DNA from: Glutinoglossum americanum
Lineage: Eukaryota; Ascomycota; Geoglossomycetes; Geoglossales; Geoglossaceae
Assembly: GCA_020080175.1 (NCBI GenBank)
Contig: JAGHQL010000037.1
Span: 97,489 to 161,488, forward strand
Direction: 5' to 3'
Length of the DNA stretch: 64,000 nt
A program made the position numbers and the translations under genes. Positions 34,101-45,710 of this stretch are shown here, piece after piece (the first letter of the stretch is position 1; every line of letters begins with the position of its first letter). The notes below the pieces were generated by a model. That model was not told where the DNA came from. It worked only from the letters and a program-made list of their open reading frames with translations, and did not search any database.

Positions 34101-35347
34101 CCAAATCTGGTCCATGCCAATGCGAACTTCCGGGTCTTTCTGAAGCATCCAGAAGATCAGGTCCTTGGCCTCCTCCGACAGGCCAGTTGGCATCATATAT
34201 CGGCCTTCTATGACTTTCTGTCGGAGGTAATGTACGCTCTCTTCGTCAAAAGGCAAACGGCCACATAGAAGGACGAAGAGGATGATACCACAACTCCAAA
34301 TGTCGGTTTTGTCACCTCTATAACTCTTGGCTTGGAGGATTTCCGGGGACGCATAGTGAGGGCTGCCGCAGAACGTACTCAGCAAGGACCCAGCAGGCTG
34401 CATGGCCGCCATGCCAAAGTCCGCAATTTTGATTGTGTCGCGTTCCTTGTTTAGGAGAAGATTCTCTGGCTTGAGGTCTCGGTGGCAGATGCTGAAACGG
34501 TGGCAATAAGACAGGCCAGACAGGATCTGACGGAAGTATTCGACAGCCTCATGCTCTGGGAGTCGACCACGCTGGACGATGTAATTGAAGAGCTCCCCAC
34601 CTTCAACGAACTCCAGTACGAGATATCTAGAATGGAAATCAGCAATTAGAAAGGGTGTGGGGGTAGACGGGCTCACAATTCTCCTCGGTTTTCCCAAACA
34701 TCGTACAGCCTCAACACATTAGGATGCTCAATCAGCTTCATGATAACCACCTCTCTCTCAATTCCGAAAGGGAGTCGTCTCTCGCCATCACTGGGGGGTA
34801 ATTCCTTATCTAATCTTGTTGTGATACTGCTGCTCAACGGTATCCCAGGGTTCGATTTGCTCACAATCTTCACGGCAGCATACTGTCCTGTAATTTCATG
34901 TTTCGCCAACCGCACGCGCCCGCTGGATCCGCGGCCCAAGGTCCGACCTAGGCGCCATGGACCAACGTGGGTCTTACGCCGAGACTTATTAGATGCGTTG
35001 GATATTGTCGAGATTTGGGAGTCGCGATTGGACTCCTGCTTGCAGCCATTGGCGACAGTCTGGGGCTGTGGATTCACTACCTGGGTGCGACTTGGGAGGC
35101 TGTTGTCGCCATTTGCCTGTAGCTTAGAGCTAGCATCTTGCATGTTCGACACTGGCGAGCTCGAGCCGCTGTATATTTGAGGATTTACATTTTCATCTTG
35201 TGGACTGTGTTGGAGAGCTTTTGGTGGCGTATATGTGTCTGCTGCAATGGGTTGTGGACGGTTCTGTGTCCTGTTGGCTCGAGAGGTTGAGTCTTGCAGA
35301 GGTCGTCGCCGGGATGGTGGCCGATTGAAACGATGTTGGGTCTCCAT
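31130..35347 (-). CDS. Hsl1/Gin4/Nim1-family serine/threonine protein kinase
   Basis: Five exons: 34677-35347, 33877-34626, 31793-33801, 31440-31733 and 31130-31350, giving 1,314 residues with all phases consistent. The kinase domain runs from about 131 to 405: GRGSSGRV loop, AAVK Lys160, HRDLKPEN with Asp274, DFG at 293-295 and SPHYASPE. It carries the insertion between beta-3 and helix C seen in Gin4/Hsl1. Next comes the family motif EILRNLRTLWHG...NQEKVFYCLLMKYRNDHLENY. A long disordered middle leads to a C-terminal KA1-like domain (FARIFHIKPASKIVCF, then FLRIKEVHFVVDVITV). Relatives (yeast Hsl1, Gin4, Kcc4; fission yeast Cdr1/Cdr2) act at septins or the cortex to couple morphogenesis to mitotic entry through Wee1. 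Which paralogue it matches is not decidable here. Confidence 0.93.
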
Positions 35348-36807
35348 GGTGGAGAGCGAGCAGCCGATCTATGCGATTTCCGACACGTAGTCGGAGATGA
35401 CTTGAATGACTTTCTCTACCTGAATGTTCAATATCTATCCTTGCGAGTTGAAGATGCTCACCGTGTGGTTGTAGGATTTCTGAGAAACTAGTACTCACCA
35501 ATTGAGAGACTACAATTTCAGGCTGTATAGATTTTGTCTCAAACCTATAAAGGCATGAGCGGTAGAGGTGCCGCGTGCTCGAATCACCAGCCGGTATTGA
35601 TTGTTATGAGATTCTGGGAATGGAGGGAAGGTTAATGAAGCAGAGTAATAACAGAAACCCTGTGGGCAAATGCAAGTACTACAGATAAATTATGAAATCT
35701 ACCACTTTCAGTTTAAGGAAATGTGCTCGGAGAGGTAGAGGTGTTTGTTTATTTTCCTACCTTCGGTGTATGGAACGTGGAATGTATGCAATCTAGTGTT
35801 GTGGCTTTCATTCCAGGGAGAACAACAGCCATCGTCATGGCAACCAAGAAGCCTTAACATTCTGCAAAATAGCAGTGCAGAATGAGAGAACAGAAAGGGG
35901 AGATAAATGATTTCATTGCACCACACGTCTATCTAATAAACCTCCCCTATCTTACCGCCTTAACTCCATCTTCGAGTGCTCACGGTTACCCGTATGCCCG
36001 CAAACACCCTAACGGACCCTTGATCCAGTGGCGGCCCAAGATCCCTCTACCATCATTTAATCAAGAGAGTGAGATGACTTAATCACGGCAATGTCAAAGT
36101 GTGTTGAAGACTTGAGTCCCGTTGACCCGTTACGTCGGAGACGTTGATATTGCTGAGGCGGATGCCAGGGTGACCCCTGTACAGATAACAGCCACAATCT
36201 CAATTAGGGGATTATGGCTGGCGTCTACGAGTAGGGATGTGGATCGGGTACGGGAAGGGCTTGGGATGTTCAAAGGCGAAGCGCCTACGCTTATCGCTTC
36301 AAGTAATGTCTCTGTTGATCACCATAAGTGGAGGAGAATGTTCCGGTATTCGGGGAATGGGGCTTTTGGGTCTTCGTTCAGTAAAAGGGTAAGGAGCTTT
36401 TTCAGAGATTTTATCATTCGTCCGATTAAGACAATTATCTCAAGAAAATTCTATAATTACAACGAAGGTCAACGAGGAACCACCGTCCCTTATCATGGCC
36501 ACAAGAGCGCCGTATGTAGGGACTGGAACCCTCACAGAAGCGCAATAAGTGGTCGTTAGCACCCTCCCAACGCCCACCAAATAGCACACCAAGAATTTCA
36601 CAGATCCTTAATACACGCCCAGATTGCCAGACCAACCTATGAAACCAGCGCCAAACACCAGCTCCGCTCCTACATATTTTCCGAGCGTCCTGGGAATAAA
36701 GCATAATATGGAGATCCCGCGAGCAAAAACAGAAATCGTTAGCCGTCGCAGCCGTATAATACAGGAAAGTAGAAATAAATTTTGGGGTATCGAAATTCAT
36801 GACAAGA
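35348..36807. other. intergenic region, 1.5 kb
   Basis: Lies upstream of the Hsl1/Gin4-type kinase and downstream of the C2H2 gene, both minus strand. It should hold the kinase promoter and the C2H2 3' UTR. A 145-codon plus-strand open frame at 36,122-36,559 has no recognisable domain and is not called. Confidence 0.5.
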
Positions 36808-38613
36808 CTATTCGCCCTTACTGGCGGTAGGATTTAGTCGTGGGCTTCCCGCAGGGCCGTCATTATTGCCTCGAGCGGTTTTCACGCCCTCGACTTTAGT
36901 TGGAGATGAATCGTCCTGTTTCACCTCAGTGGAGTCGGGAGCTTGCGGTCGACCACAGCCCTTCACAAGGATATGTCTCTGTTTAATTGTTAGGGAGGGA
37001 TCATCTAGGTTCGGGTCGGTAAAGCTTACCTTCAAGGCATCCTTTCTACTGAAACTCTTTTCACAGTGAAGGCAAGGGAAAGGTTTGACAGCAAGATGTA
37101 TTCTCTTGTGCCTTTTTAAATCGTGGTTTCTGTTGAAGCTTTGTGGACATAGATCGCACTTGAAAGGTCTGTCGTTTTGCGGCGGCTGTTGCGGGTGTGG
37201 ATGATGTCCAGAATACATATGTGGCATACCGCCATGCAGCATCGCGTTTGGCATCATGCCACTTGGCATACCGCCCACAAGTGTCATAGAGGCTCCCGGG
37301 CTATGAACATTAGACATTATTGGCCCCGACACGGCTGGTAGCGAGTAATTGCTGAAGCTGGAGAAGGGGCGACCAAAATGGTGGGGTGGCGGGGGAGGTG
37401 CCGGCTGGAGAAGGGGCGGATGCGCTGGAGTTGACGAGATCGGCGAGACTCGTGGAGCGGGCGCGGTGGAAGTTAGCGGCGTGTGCTGGCTGGGTGATGC
37501 CGTTGAATATGGTGCTGGAAATGATGGTTGGTGCGGGGTTGAAGATGGTTGGGATCCACTGTAATACGGCGCAGGTGGGGGCCTGTGAGGGGAGGAGTAT
37601 GACTCGTGTGTGTGTGTTGGAGATGGCTGTGTAGCAGAGGTCGTCGGGGGTTGCGAGGTAAGGTAGGGGTTGGCCGTAATTTGTTGTTGCATGCTTATCG
37701 TAGGCAGGGTAGTGGAAGCGGGACCATTCTGAGAAGACATGGATACAGAAGATGAGAACGGAGGCAGTTGCTCATAATGCGGAGGTGGAGGGCCATCCAC
37801 AGTGGCAGGCGAATTGACACTTCTTCCCAGGGAACCTGATAAGGGCGAGTATAAGCTTCGACTAGAAAACGGCCCAGAACTTTGGCTGGCGTATAGTGGC
37901 TGAGAGGTAGCTCCTGAGCTAAAGCCGTATGCAGACTGAGACTGGCCTTGCTGTTGCCAGAAGCTGATAGGTGTGTATGGCATTCCTGGGTTGGGCCCAG
38001 AACTGGCGCTATTGAGACCGCCTGAGATAGGGCTGAGTCCATCCCCTGACACGTTTGGCGGTGTCAACAAATTCCCAGCATTTGCAGGGGGTGGTTGACT
38101 CGCGTTTATGGCGGTAAATGGGGGGAAGGTTCTATGCATGGTAGGAGGCCCTGGAAGTTGAAACGCGGGCAGATGCGATGCCGCGGACCTCCGAGCGGAG
38201 AAACTTGAGGAATGAGCACCCAAAGGGTCCGGTTGCGAACTCATTTGGGGCTGAAGGATTGTCGCGGTAGCCACGTTGGCGGATTCTTCGCGTGACGGGC
38301 CTGAGAGTGGCCTGAAATGCTCAGACTCCAATATTGGAGGAGTTGGAAGAGTATTAGGGCGAGGCGCGAACTCAAATGATGGCGAGGACGCGTTGCTAAT
38401 AGTCCAGTATTGAAAAGACTGTCCTTGGTGATGGTCCACAGGTGACGAAGGTTTGTCTGTGGACGATGGGGCAGGTGAGGGGTAGTTGTGAGACAGAGAG
38501 ATCAAACTAGGCAGACGGGGAGGATCTCGCAATGGCGAGAAACTGAACACAGCCGTCTTGTCTGGTTGGGTGCAAGAACAATCCTCTTGGAAACTTTTGC
38601 GGCTGGTAATCAA
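36808..38613 (-). CDS. C2H2 zinc-finger transcription factor (two fingers, Pro/Ser-rich)
   Basis: Coding sequence covers 37030-38613 and 36978-36808, about 584 residues if read from the left limit of the open frame. The C-terminal part holds two adjacent fingers: CDLC-x12-HKRIH at about 486-506, then CLHC-x12-H joined across the intron to RHILVKGC, a C2HC finger. The N-terminal 470 residues are Pro/Ser/Gln/His-rich, as in activation domains. The intron (36979-37029) is exactly 51 bp and has no stop in frame. The true start is unresolved: the open frame begins at a TTG with no in-frame ATG until residue 124, and an acceptor-like CAACCAG before 38,561 suggests a missing upstream exon. Target genes are unknown. 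Confidence 0.87.
   Translation of the reverse strand: MITSRKSFQEDCSCTQPDKTAVFSFSPLRDPPRLPSLISLSHNYPSPAPSSTDKPSSPVDHHQGQSFQYWTISNASSPSFEFAPRPNTLPTPPILESEHFRPLSGPSREESANVATATILQPQMSSQPDPLGAHSSSFSARRSAASHLPAFQLPGPPTMHRTFPPFTAINASQPPPANAGNLLTPPNVSGDGLSPISGGLNSASSGPNPGMPYTPISFWQQQGQSQSAYGFSSGATSQPLYASQSSGPFSSRSLYSPLSGSLGRSVNSPATVDGPPPPHYEQLPPFSSSVSMSSQNGPASTTLPTISMQQQITANPYLTSQPPTTSATQPSPTHTHESYSSPHRPPPAPYYSGSQPSSTPHQPSFPAPYSTASPSQHTPLTSTAPAPRVSPISSTPAHPPLLQPAPPPPPHHFGRPFSSFSNYSLPAVSGPIMSNVHSPGASMTLVGGMPSGMMPNAMLHGGMPHMYSGHHPHPQQPPQNDRPFKCDLCPQSFNRNHDLKRHKRIHLAVKPFPCLHCEKSFSRKDALKVSFTDPNLDDPSLTIKQRHILVKGCGRPQAPDSTEVKQDDSSPTKVEGVKTARGNNDGPAGSPRLNPTASKGE
36979..37029 (-). other. in-frame 51-bp intron inside the second zinc finger
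   Basis: Donor GTAAGC and acceptor AACAG with a CTAAC branch site. Both boundaries fall between Lys and Arg of the finger helix (DALK/RHIL). The intron length is a multiple of three and lacks stop codons, so retention would insert 17 residues. Confidence 0.85.
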
Positions 38614-41600
38614 CCGCTCCCCTAAGGCTCTTTAGACAATTGGCAGATTTGCGTCCCGACAATCTCGAGTGTGTTCAGAGTTGGGCCTTAAACTGGAGGC
38701 TTCGCTAATCGTGCCTGTATATCGAGCAAGTATTTTGTGAAATATATTTCCTTTGCGACTTGTAAATACGTATCCTAGTGACGGACCGGTGGTCAGCGAC
38801 GATCATTTTGGAGTATCAGAAAACCTAAGGAGGGGCAATACCAACAACACGAAATTCTTTTGAGTAATGATATTCTAGATCGATGGCGGCTGTACTTGGA
38901 GTATGAATTTTGCTTGGGCGAATAGCAAGGAAGAACGATTGAACGGAGCTGTTGCTGTCTGGATGTTATATTTGGAGGATGGAGATCTCTTTTCCTTCGC
39001 GAGGCATAAGGGTTACTTCTTTCGTTACCGAATCGAACCAAGTAGCATCCCTATCGTATGGCGTTCTATGATTAAAGCGATGACTTTGAATCACGAACGA
39101 CGTTCTTCACGCACGTATTCACGTAGCCGGCTTGACAGGCTGACGTTTCTGCGAGTAAGTTGCTCACAATCTTCCAGGTTGCGCGCGCGCCCCTTGTGGA
39201 GTGCTCGAGTGTATATGTATCTGGACTAATGATCGCTTCTAGTGGCTTGACATTAGGGGGATGGGTAGCAGAAGATCTGGATCGCGCCGGGGGTAATTGT
39301 GCACGCATACGCCCCTGTCGCGATTGAACTGTACGGTGGTTCTGGACGACAACAAGGACAGCTCAAGCTCTTCTCGCCACGAAAATGGGGACCTGGCGCC
39401 CCCGCGACGGGACGGCTTGGACGCCCACTCGCTTCATCCTGGTAGAAGTCATGCTTGCGTGCGCAAATGGCACACGCAGAGACGCTTCTATTTGCTCTAA
39501 GCTCATGCTTGAGGCGCCATTAGGCTTGCTTCCTTTTTTTTTCATCCCATTTTTCGCTTTTCAACTTTTCTTTTTCTCCTCGGGTTTGTTTTGTTTTGGG
39601 CGGGAGGAGAGCCTGTCAAGGATCCTTCCTCTGTCATGATATGCATGGGCTAGTTTGCTAGGGACTTTATTGATTGGGCTGTTTGCGATCAGGCCTGTTG
39701 GAGTGGAACATCCCTATCCTATCCCACGGCTCCGCATATGACCGAGTTCGTCTCTCGCTTACTCCGATTCTTCCTTCGGATCTCATGTGCGGACAAGGGG
39801 AACCGTCGGTATCAAGCTCTGCGCGGAGGAGGACCCGGTGCGATGATGCATGCACGGCAACCCAGAGGAATGGTTTTCTCAGCCATCGTGTCCCAGCGGC
39901 CGCCTTCGCGACAACCAAAGTTGTAAGGCCGGCTGGCCACACGAACGAACGCCTGGGACGAGATATCCCTGGGTTAGTGGAGATGATCCATGGTTGGTGG
40001 GAAACTCAAAAGCCTCATGATGCTCCAATCGTGTAAGGTCTACATAATCAGGATGGCAAGGGACATCAAATGTAAATGGGCTAAGGCTTTGGCGTCTGCC
40101 CATCGCGATCACAAAGTATCGCGGCAATGGCCGAGAACGTGTTGGAAATCCCATCAGCGCCGGTGACTGCACACCATGCGTGTGCGCAATTGGAAAAGGT
40201 GCTAAGCCTACTCCAAGCAGGGAAAAGACAAGCGAAATCGAAGCATCCTTGGTTAGATGCCCTGCGTTGCGCTGTGGCCCTGGTTATGTCTTGTTGCTAA
40301 CAGAGTTAGTCTCCTGCGTGCGCTGTGATTGACCTGAGAAAGCCCCCCGACGCCTTCTAGCCGCTTCAGTCGAGATTGGCAGGGTATCTTGCCCTGGTTG
40401 AAGGCGAAAGGGGTGACAATTCAATGATCACTCATCAATGATCAACGATCCCCTCCCTCCGGGACATGTTTAGGGGCACCCAAGCGAGGCCCATCCATCC
40501 CATCGTAGAAATCAATGCATCAAGCACCAGCAGCTACTGACCTGTGTTGACACCCGCGCGGCTTGGAAGAACTAATATTCATTCACTTGCATATTGCATG
40601 CCTCGCGTGGTCTCTTTTTTCCAGGTGGGAAATTCAAAAGGAGGGCTGGCAAGACTGTAACGCTTTTGTTTTTGGACAGCTGCGAGCGCCGTTTTCGACT
40701 CCCAATCCTCCTTTTTCCGACAGTGTGGCACCCGGCCACCGCCTAGTCTAGTCGAGACGACTGGCTTACAAGGGAGGCTGCATCGGCAAGGGTTAACGCT
40801 TCAGCAGAGGTGCCGACCAGATGGAATGGGCGAAGCGCCTCCATCCAGGGTCCAAGTCAGCTAGTTATCCAGCGAGCAAGTCTTTGCGAGGGCTGCAGCG
40901 CCTCCGCGAATCGCATCCAACCTTCACTTTGTCAAGTTGGCATCGAACATATCGACACTAACCAGGTATGGATTGCAAGCTCACCACCGCTGTGCGGAGG
41001 GCGCTCGCTTCGGCGACATGCCCGTTCTACGACCAATACACCCCTCCGCCTTCTTTGGTGCCACGGGCACGCCATGATCTTCCACATGCACTAGTAGTGC
41101 ACTGAGCTGGAACCCTGTTGATATCAGGGCGTTATATTAGGGAATCTATACTGTACTGTACGAGGACTTTTGGAGAGGCGGTTCGGAGGAGCCCTGATTT
41201 GCCGTCTGGAGCAGTGAAACACACAATTTGCTCCATCTGAGATGACTTAACTGACAGCAAGAACATGCACCATTCTACGGCCGTAGAACCGGCCCCTCAT
41301 AGGCTGCCCGACGCAGAGCGTTCCAGGATCGCACAGACACATCAGGCCTCGACCCCTCTCCAAAATTGACGGCTGATGGGGAGTTCGGCCGAACCACAGC
41401 CATGGAGGGGAGACCATCGCTTTTTGGGTTGGGAAAAGTAAGATCGGACACCCGAGACCTTACCGTTTTTGGTTTCTCCTGCAGGGAGAAAACTTCGGAA
41501 ACAGCCGTAGTTGTCCCGGCTTTCACGATTGCCACGCCCAAATCTCGCGAGCGATCGTCTACGGAATCGCCCCCAGGCGGTGTAAAATATGTGCTCTCAT

Positions 41601-43394
41601 CTCGTCTTAACGAGTCATCGCCGTGGCTTGGGGCTGTGGAGCGTTGAGAAGAGCAAGTGCTACTTACCTGCGCAACCTGCGCGATGCGCAGAGTACTTGG
41701 TCAGATACGGGCCTGACACACGCCTCACAATGCAAGTTTAAACTAGCTCATACGGAGTGGGCTGCTGTGAGGATGTTGTTCCCTGTCTGGACAGCCATAG
41801 GTGCCAGCCAGTCTTGACGCCTCTGCATTTTATCGGGCAATCACCCAAGCAGAGATTTCCGGCCCTGCAACAAAAAAGCAGGGGGTTGTGATTAGGGCCA
41901 GCCAGCCCGACGGCATGGAGTCACTTATGCGAAGCGAGCCACCATTGCAGCGTGTCGATGCCGCCAAATTGAGCCAGAGCAAGAGCCCGCACGGTTCAAC
42001 CACGCGAGATGCGAGCCGATCCAACGATTCCGGCTGCTGCTAGTCAGCCAGCCGCGAGCAGAAAAATGAAGTAAATAGGCATGACAAGTTTTTTTGCTTC
42101 TCTTGGGTTGTGGGCTGTCGATCAGCTGAGGATCAGCTGGTGATTGGGCATTAATTGGACGAATACGAGGGCTCAACATGCTTTTTCCGGGAACTTTCAG
42201 TCGGTCCGACGAACGTGTTATTTCGTTTCGTCGAGACCTGGAGAAAGCCAAGCTCTAACTTCCTTGCAACATATGAGTAGGCTGCGAATTTAATTTCCCG
42301 CTTCTCCGCTCATCGATCTTTACATCTGCCACGGGATCGTTATGCTCCATAAGACAACACGGGATGAATATGAACTTCTTAAGACAGACAGACAGGTCAA
42401 AGCTCTTGCAAGGATAGAGGGCAACGCCATCCCTGAAAGCAGTTCGTATCGTTCCCGTTTCCTCGGCTACGTGATAACTCCTGCGTGTGTGGCTTCTCGC
42501 CTTTGTGCGTTTACATGCATAAATCTCGGCAAGCAGGTCTTGACTTGGGCCATATATCAGGTACCATTTCGTCTGATTCACGCGAGGAAGAAGCTAGATT
42601 TTGTGGCGCTGGATGACAGGGCACTCTTCCTCCCGGTATGCTCTACGGAGCACAACGTTACTGTATGAAGACGGAATGCCATGTTGTATGCGATAAGTCA
42701 TAAGGCAGAGCCTGCCCATGAGTCGATGGCATTCCTTTTTCCCCGTTTCTTTTTTGTCCTCCCTATTTCGATTTCCGCCCCCATGTTGTCCCTGAATATT
42801 TCCTCCGGGTAAAACCCGCAGTCTTGGGCGCTTGGGGTGGGGTGTGGGACATTAGGGAATTCTATTTGCACCCCGTGAGCGATCCCGTGTATGGTCTGTC
42901 TTCGATGAAATGCACCTGTCTATCTTGGGAAGCGCCGCCACACGGAAAAAAAATCCCAAAATCCCCATGCCGTGAACCATAGGAGACTTATTTGAATTCC
43001 ATCGAAGAGTTAGTGAAGAGAAAATTCTACCTTCAATAACTTCGCAAATGAAATGCTTTAACGATGAGGCCGCCCTGGCTCTGCCGTTTCACCTATAAAA
43101 ACTGTGTGAAACGGTTGCCGTGGAAACGCGAGAATTGTTGTGGGCTCCGAAAACCCACCGCCATGGAGTTGAGCCTTTTCTTAGCACTCACCTCAAAATA
43201 CCCGTCGAGAACCGACCGACTCTTCTTGTAGTCACTAAAATCGATCCCTCTACAAAGCAAAACGTCGCATATCTTTGTCGGTCTTGTAAAGTCAAAATCG
43301 GGGCGCGGGCAGCGGCTCTCTTCGCCGCCTGCAACATCGCAAAGTCCTGGCTTAGTCGACCCCACCGTTGACATCAACCTCCAACCCCACAGCT
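38614..43394. other. gene-poor region, 4.8 kb
   Basis: No gene was recognised on either strand; open frames are at most about 120 codons without motifs. The left end is likely the promoter and perhaps the first exon of the C2H2 gene. The right end is the promoter of the SidB kinase. It contains a perfect 16-bp palindrome at 41,273 and a small ATGATCA cluster at about 40,420-40,450. Confidence 0.5.
41273..41288. repeat. perfect 16-bp palindrome
   Basis: TTCTACGGCCGTAGAA is self-complementary over all 16 bases. It contains CGG and CCG half-sites back to back, of the kind bound by Zn(II)2Cys6 dimers. Confidence 0.8.
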
Positions 43395-45710
43395 ATGGCC
43401 AGTAACTCGCCCCTCACTCTAGGTGGGATGCGCGAGTCAATGCTTCCGATGCCACCGCCTCCCCTTCATACCCGCTCAGGTAATGAATTTGACCGACCTC
43501 ATACACCGATACAACAAGCCTTCACCTCGCCTATGCAGACACCACAAGGCAGTCCAAGTAAGAACCGTTTACCACCCGGAGCGAATAACCTACCCGACGT
43601 TTTTGAGAACGCCTTAAAGCTTAACCCACCCGCCATCGGCACACCCACCAAAAGCGGACGTCAGGTACAGCCGCAGGCCCAGTCGGGCATATCTCCAAAC
43701 AAGGCAATCGTACAGGATTATGGTGGTGATGTAGAAGAGAGTGTAATCCACAGAGATACTGAATTCTCCGCAGGCAGTCCTGTGCGAAGGTTCAATAAGG
43801 AGAATACCCCCCCTGGATCAAGGCTTGGTAAAGACTTTGGCGGTCAGCAATTTCTACAGAGTACGGCAGCAGCTTCACGCCAGGAACTTTACCAGCCACG
43901 AGAGCAGATTTCGCCCACTGGACGTAGGGGGTATGATACGCAGCGTGGACTTACTGTCGAGGAGCTCGAGAAACTACAGAAACCTCAGGTCAGGCGGCTT
44001 GCAAACGTGACGCAGCTTTGTGAGAACTTTGTTCCTTATGTTTCTGTAATCCTGTCTGCCGATCTTTGGCTAACACGGTGATAGACTTTCTTGATCACTA
44101 TTTCGATCTTTTGAGCTATGTGCATACGCGCCAGAGCCGGCTATCTCAGTTCAAAGAACAGAACCCCCCACCTCCGGTTACTCCTACCGCAATTTATGAG
44201 CCCGCCTGGCACAAGTACCTTGGCCGTGAGCGGGCCCACCTACGAAAACGTCGTACTAGACTTCGACACGGAGACTTCCAGATTTTGACGCAGGTAGGCC
44301 AAGGTGGATATGGCCAAGTGTTCTTGGCTCAGAAAAAAGATACGAGGGAGGTGTGCGCTTTGAAGGTCATGAGCAAGAAATTGCTCTTTAAGCTGGATGA
44401 GATTAGACACGTGCTCACTGAGAGAGACATCTTGACTGCGGCAAAGAGCGAATGGCTTGTGAGGCTTTTGTATGCTTTTCAGGACGATGAGAGCATCTAT
44501 CTGGCTATGGTTTGTATCTCTTTGCCAGCGCCTTGATGAGATGGCCTGGGACTAATTTTTGCAAAAACAGGAATATGTGCCAGGTGGAGATTTCCGTACC
44601 CTACTCAATAATACTGGGGTTCTTCACAATCGCCACGCCCGCTTCTATATTGCCGAAATGTTTTCATGCATTGACGCTTTGCATCAGCTTGGCTACATCC
44701 ACCGCGACCTCAAACCGGAGAATTTTCTCATTGACTCTACTGGCCATGTTAAACTTACGGATTTTGGGTTATCCGCCGGCATGCTCAGCCCCCGGAAGAT
44801 TGAGTCTCTTCGCGTTAAGCTTGAGGAAGTCGGCGATCTCGTTGTGCCCTTCGGCCGACCTATGGGAGAGCGCACGGTTGCTGAGCGACGTGAGGGGTAC
44901 CGCTCACTGAGGGAGAGAGAAGTTAATTACGCAAAGTCGATCGTGGGGTCTCCAGATTACATGGCACCGGAGGTATTAAAGGGGGAGGAGTATGACTTTA
45001 CGGTCGACTACTGGAGTCTCGGGTGCATGTTGTTCGAAGCCCTTGCCGGTTATCCGCCGTTTGCAGGTGCAACTGTGGATGAGACGTGGCAAAACCTCAA
45101 GCACTGGAAGAAAGTACTTCGGAAGCCAGAGTACGAAGATCCGAACTACTTCCTAAGTAAGAGGACTTGGGATCTGATAACTCGGTATGTTGTTGTCTCA
45201 CATTCGCAATACTTGATTTCCTGCTCCTTTTACTAACCCAATGACAAATAGTCTCGTTGCCTCCAAAACCTCTCGTTTCCACGGTATCGGCGAGATTCAC
45301 GCTCACGCCTACTTCGCTGAGGTGGACTGGGCTCGCCTGCGTGAACAGCGTGCCCCCTTTGTCCCGGAACTCGACTCCGAGACCGACGCTGGATATTTTG
45401 ACGACTTTAGCAATGAGGCCGACATGGCCAAGTATAAGGAGGTTCACGACAAGCAGAACGCCCTGGAGAACATGGCAGATCGAGAGGAGAAGATGAACAA
45501 GGGTTTGTTCGTTGGTTTTACGTTTAGGTACGTAAGCCTCTTGGTTGACACAACCTCACTGTTGGGCCCTGAGTCTATTTCTAATAGTTGAATTAAGCCA
45601 TGAATACATGACTAACTTCTACTTGTAGACATAAGAAGCCGGCGGCGGACGGAAAGGGTAGCCCCAGGAAGGCCTTGCCCATGGACAACTCCTTTGGGAC
45701 GATTTTCTAA
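43395..45710 (+). CDS. sidB: NDR/LATS-family kinase, Sid2/Dbf2 orthologue
   Basis: Five exons: 43395-44019, 44085-44509, 44571-45184, 45252-45527 and 45629-45710, giving 673 residues with consistent phases. Residues 1-205 are disordered. An N-terminal regulatory helix region (TQLYFLDHYFDLLSYVHTRQSRL) binds Mob1 in this family. The kinase domain shows GQGGYGQV, Lys302, HRDLKPEN (Asp396), DFG at about 414, a 40-residue NDR-type insert, and the T-loop SIVGSPDYMAPE. The C-terminal hydrophobic motif is GLFVGFTFRH, with Thr645 as the expected phosphosite, and the protein ends DNSFGTIF. Sid2/Dbf2/SidB is the terminal kinase of the septation initiation or mitotic exit network and acts with Mob1 at spindle poles and the septum. 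The start is the first in-frame ATG. Confidence 0.96.

Noticed and set aside
36122-36559. 145-codon plus-strand open frame
   Set aside because: No domain; lies in the flank of the C2H2 gene with no promoter or conserved features.
39010-39045. Minus-strand GGTTCGATTC, B-box-like
   Set aside because: No T-stem pairing and no A-box at the right distance.
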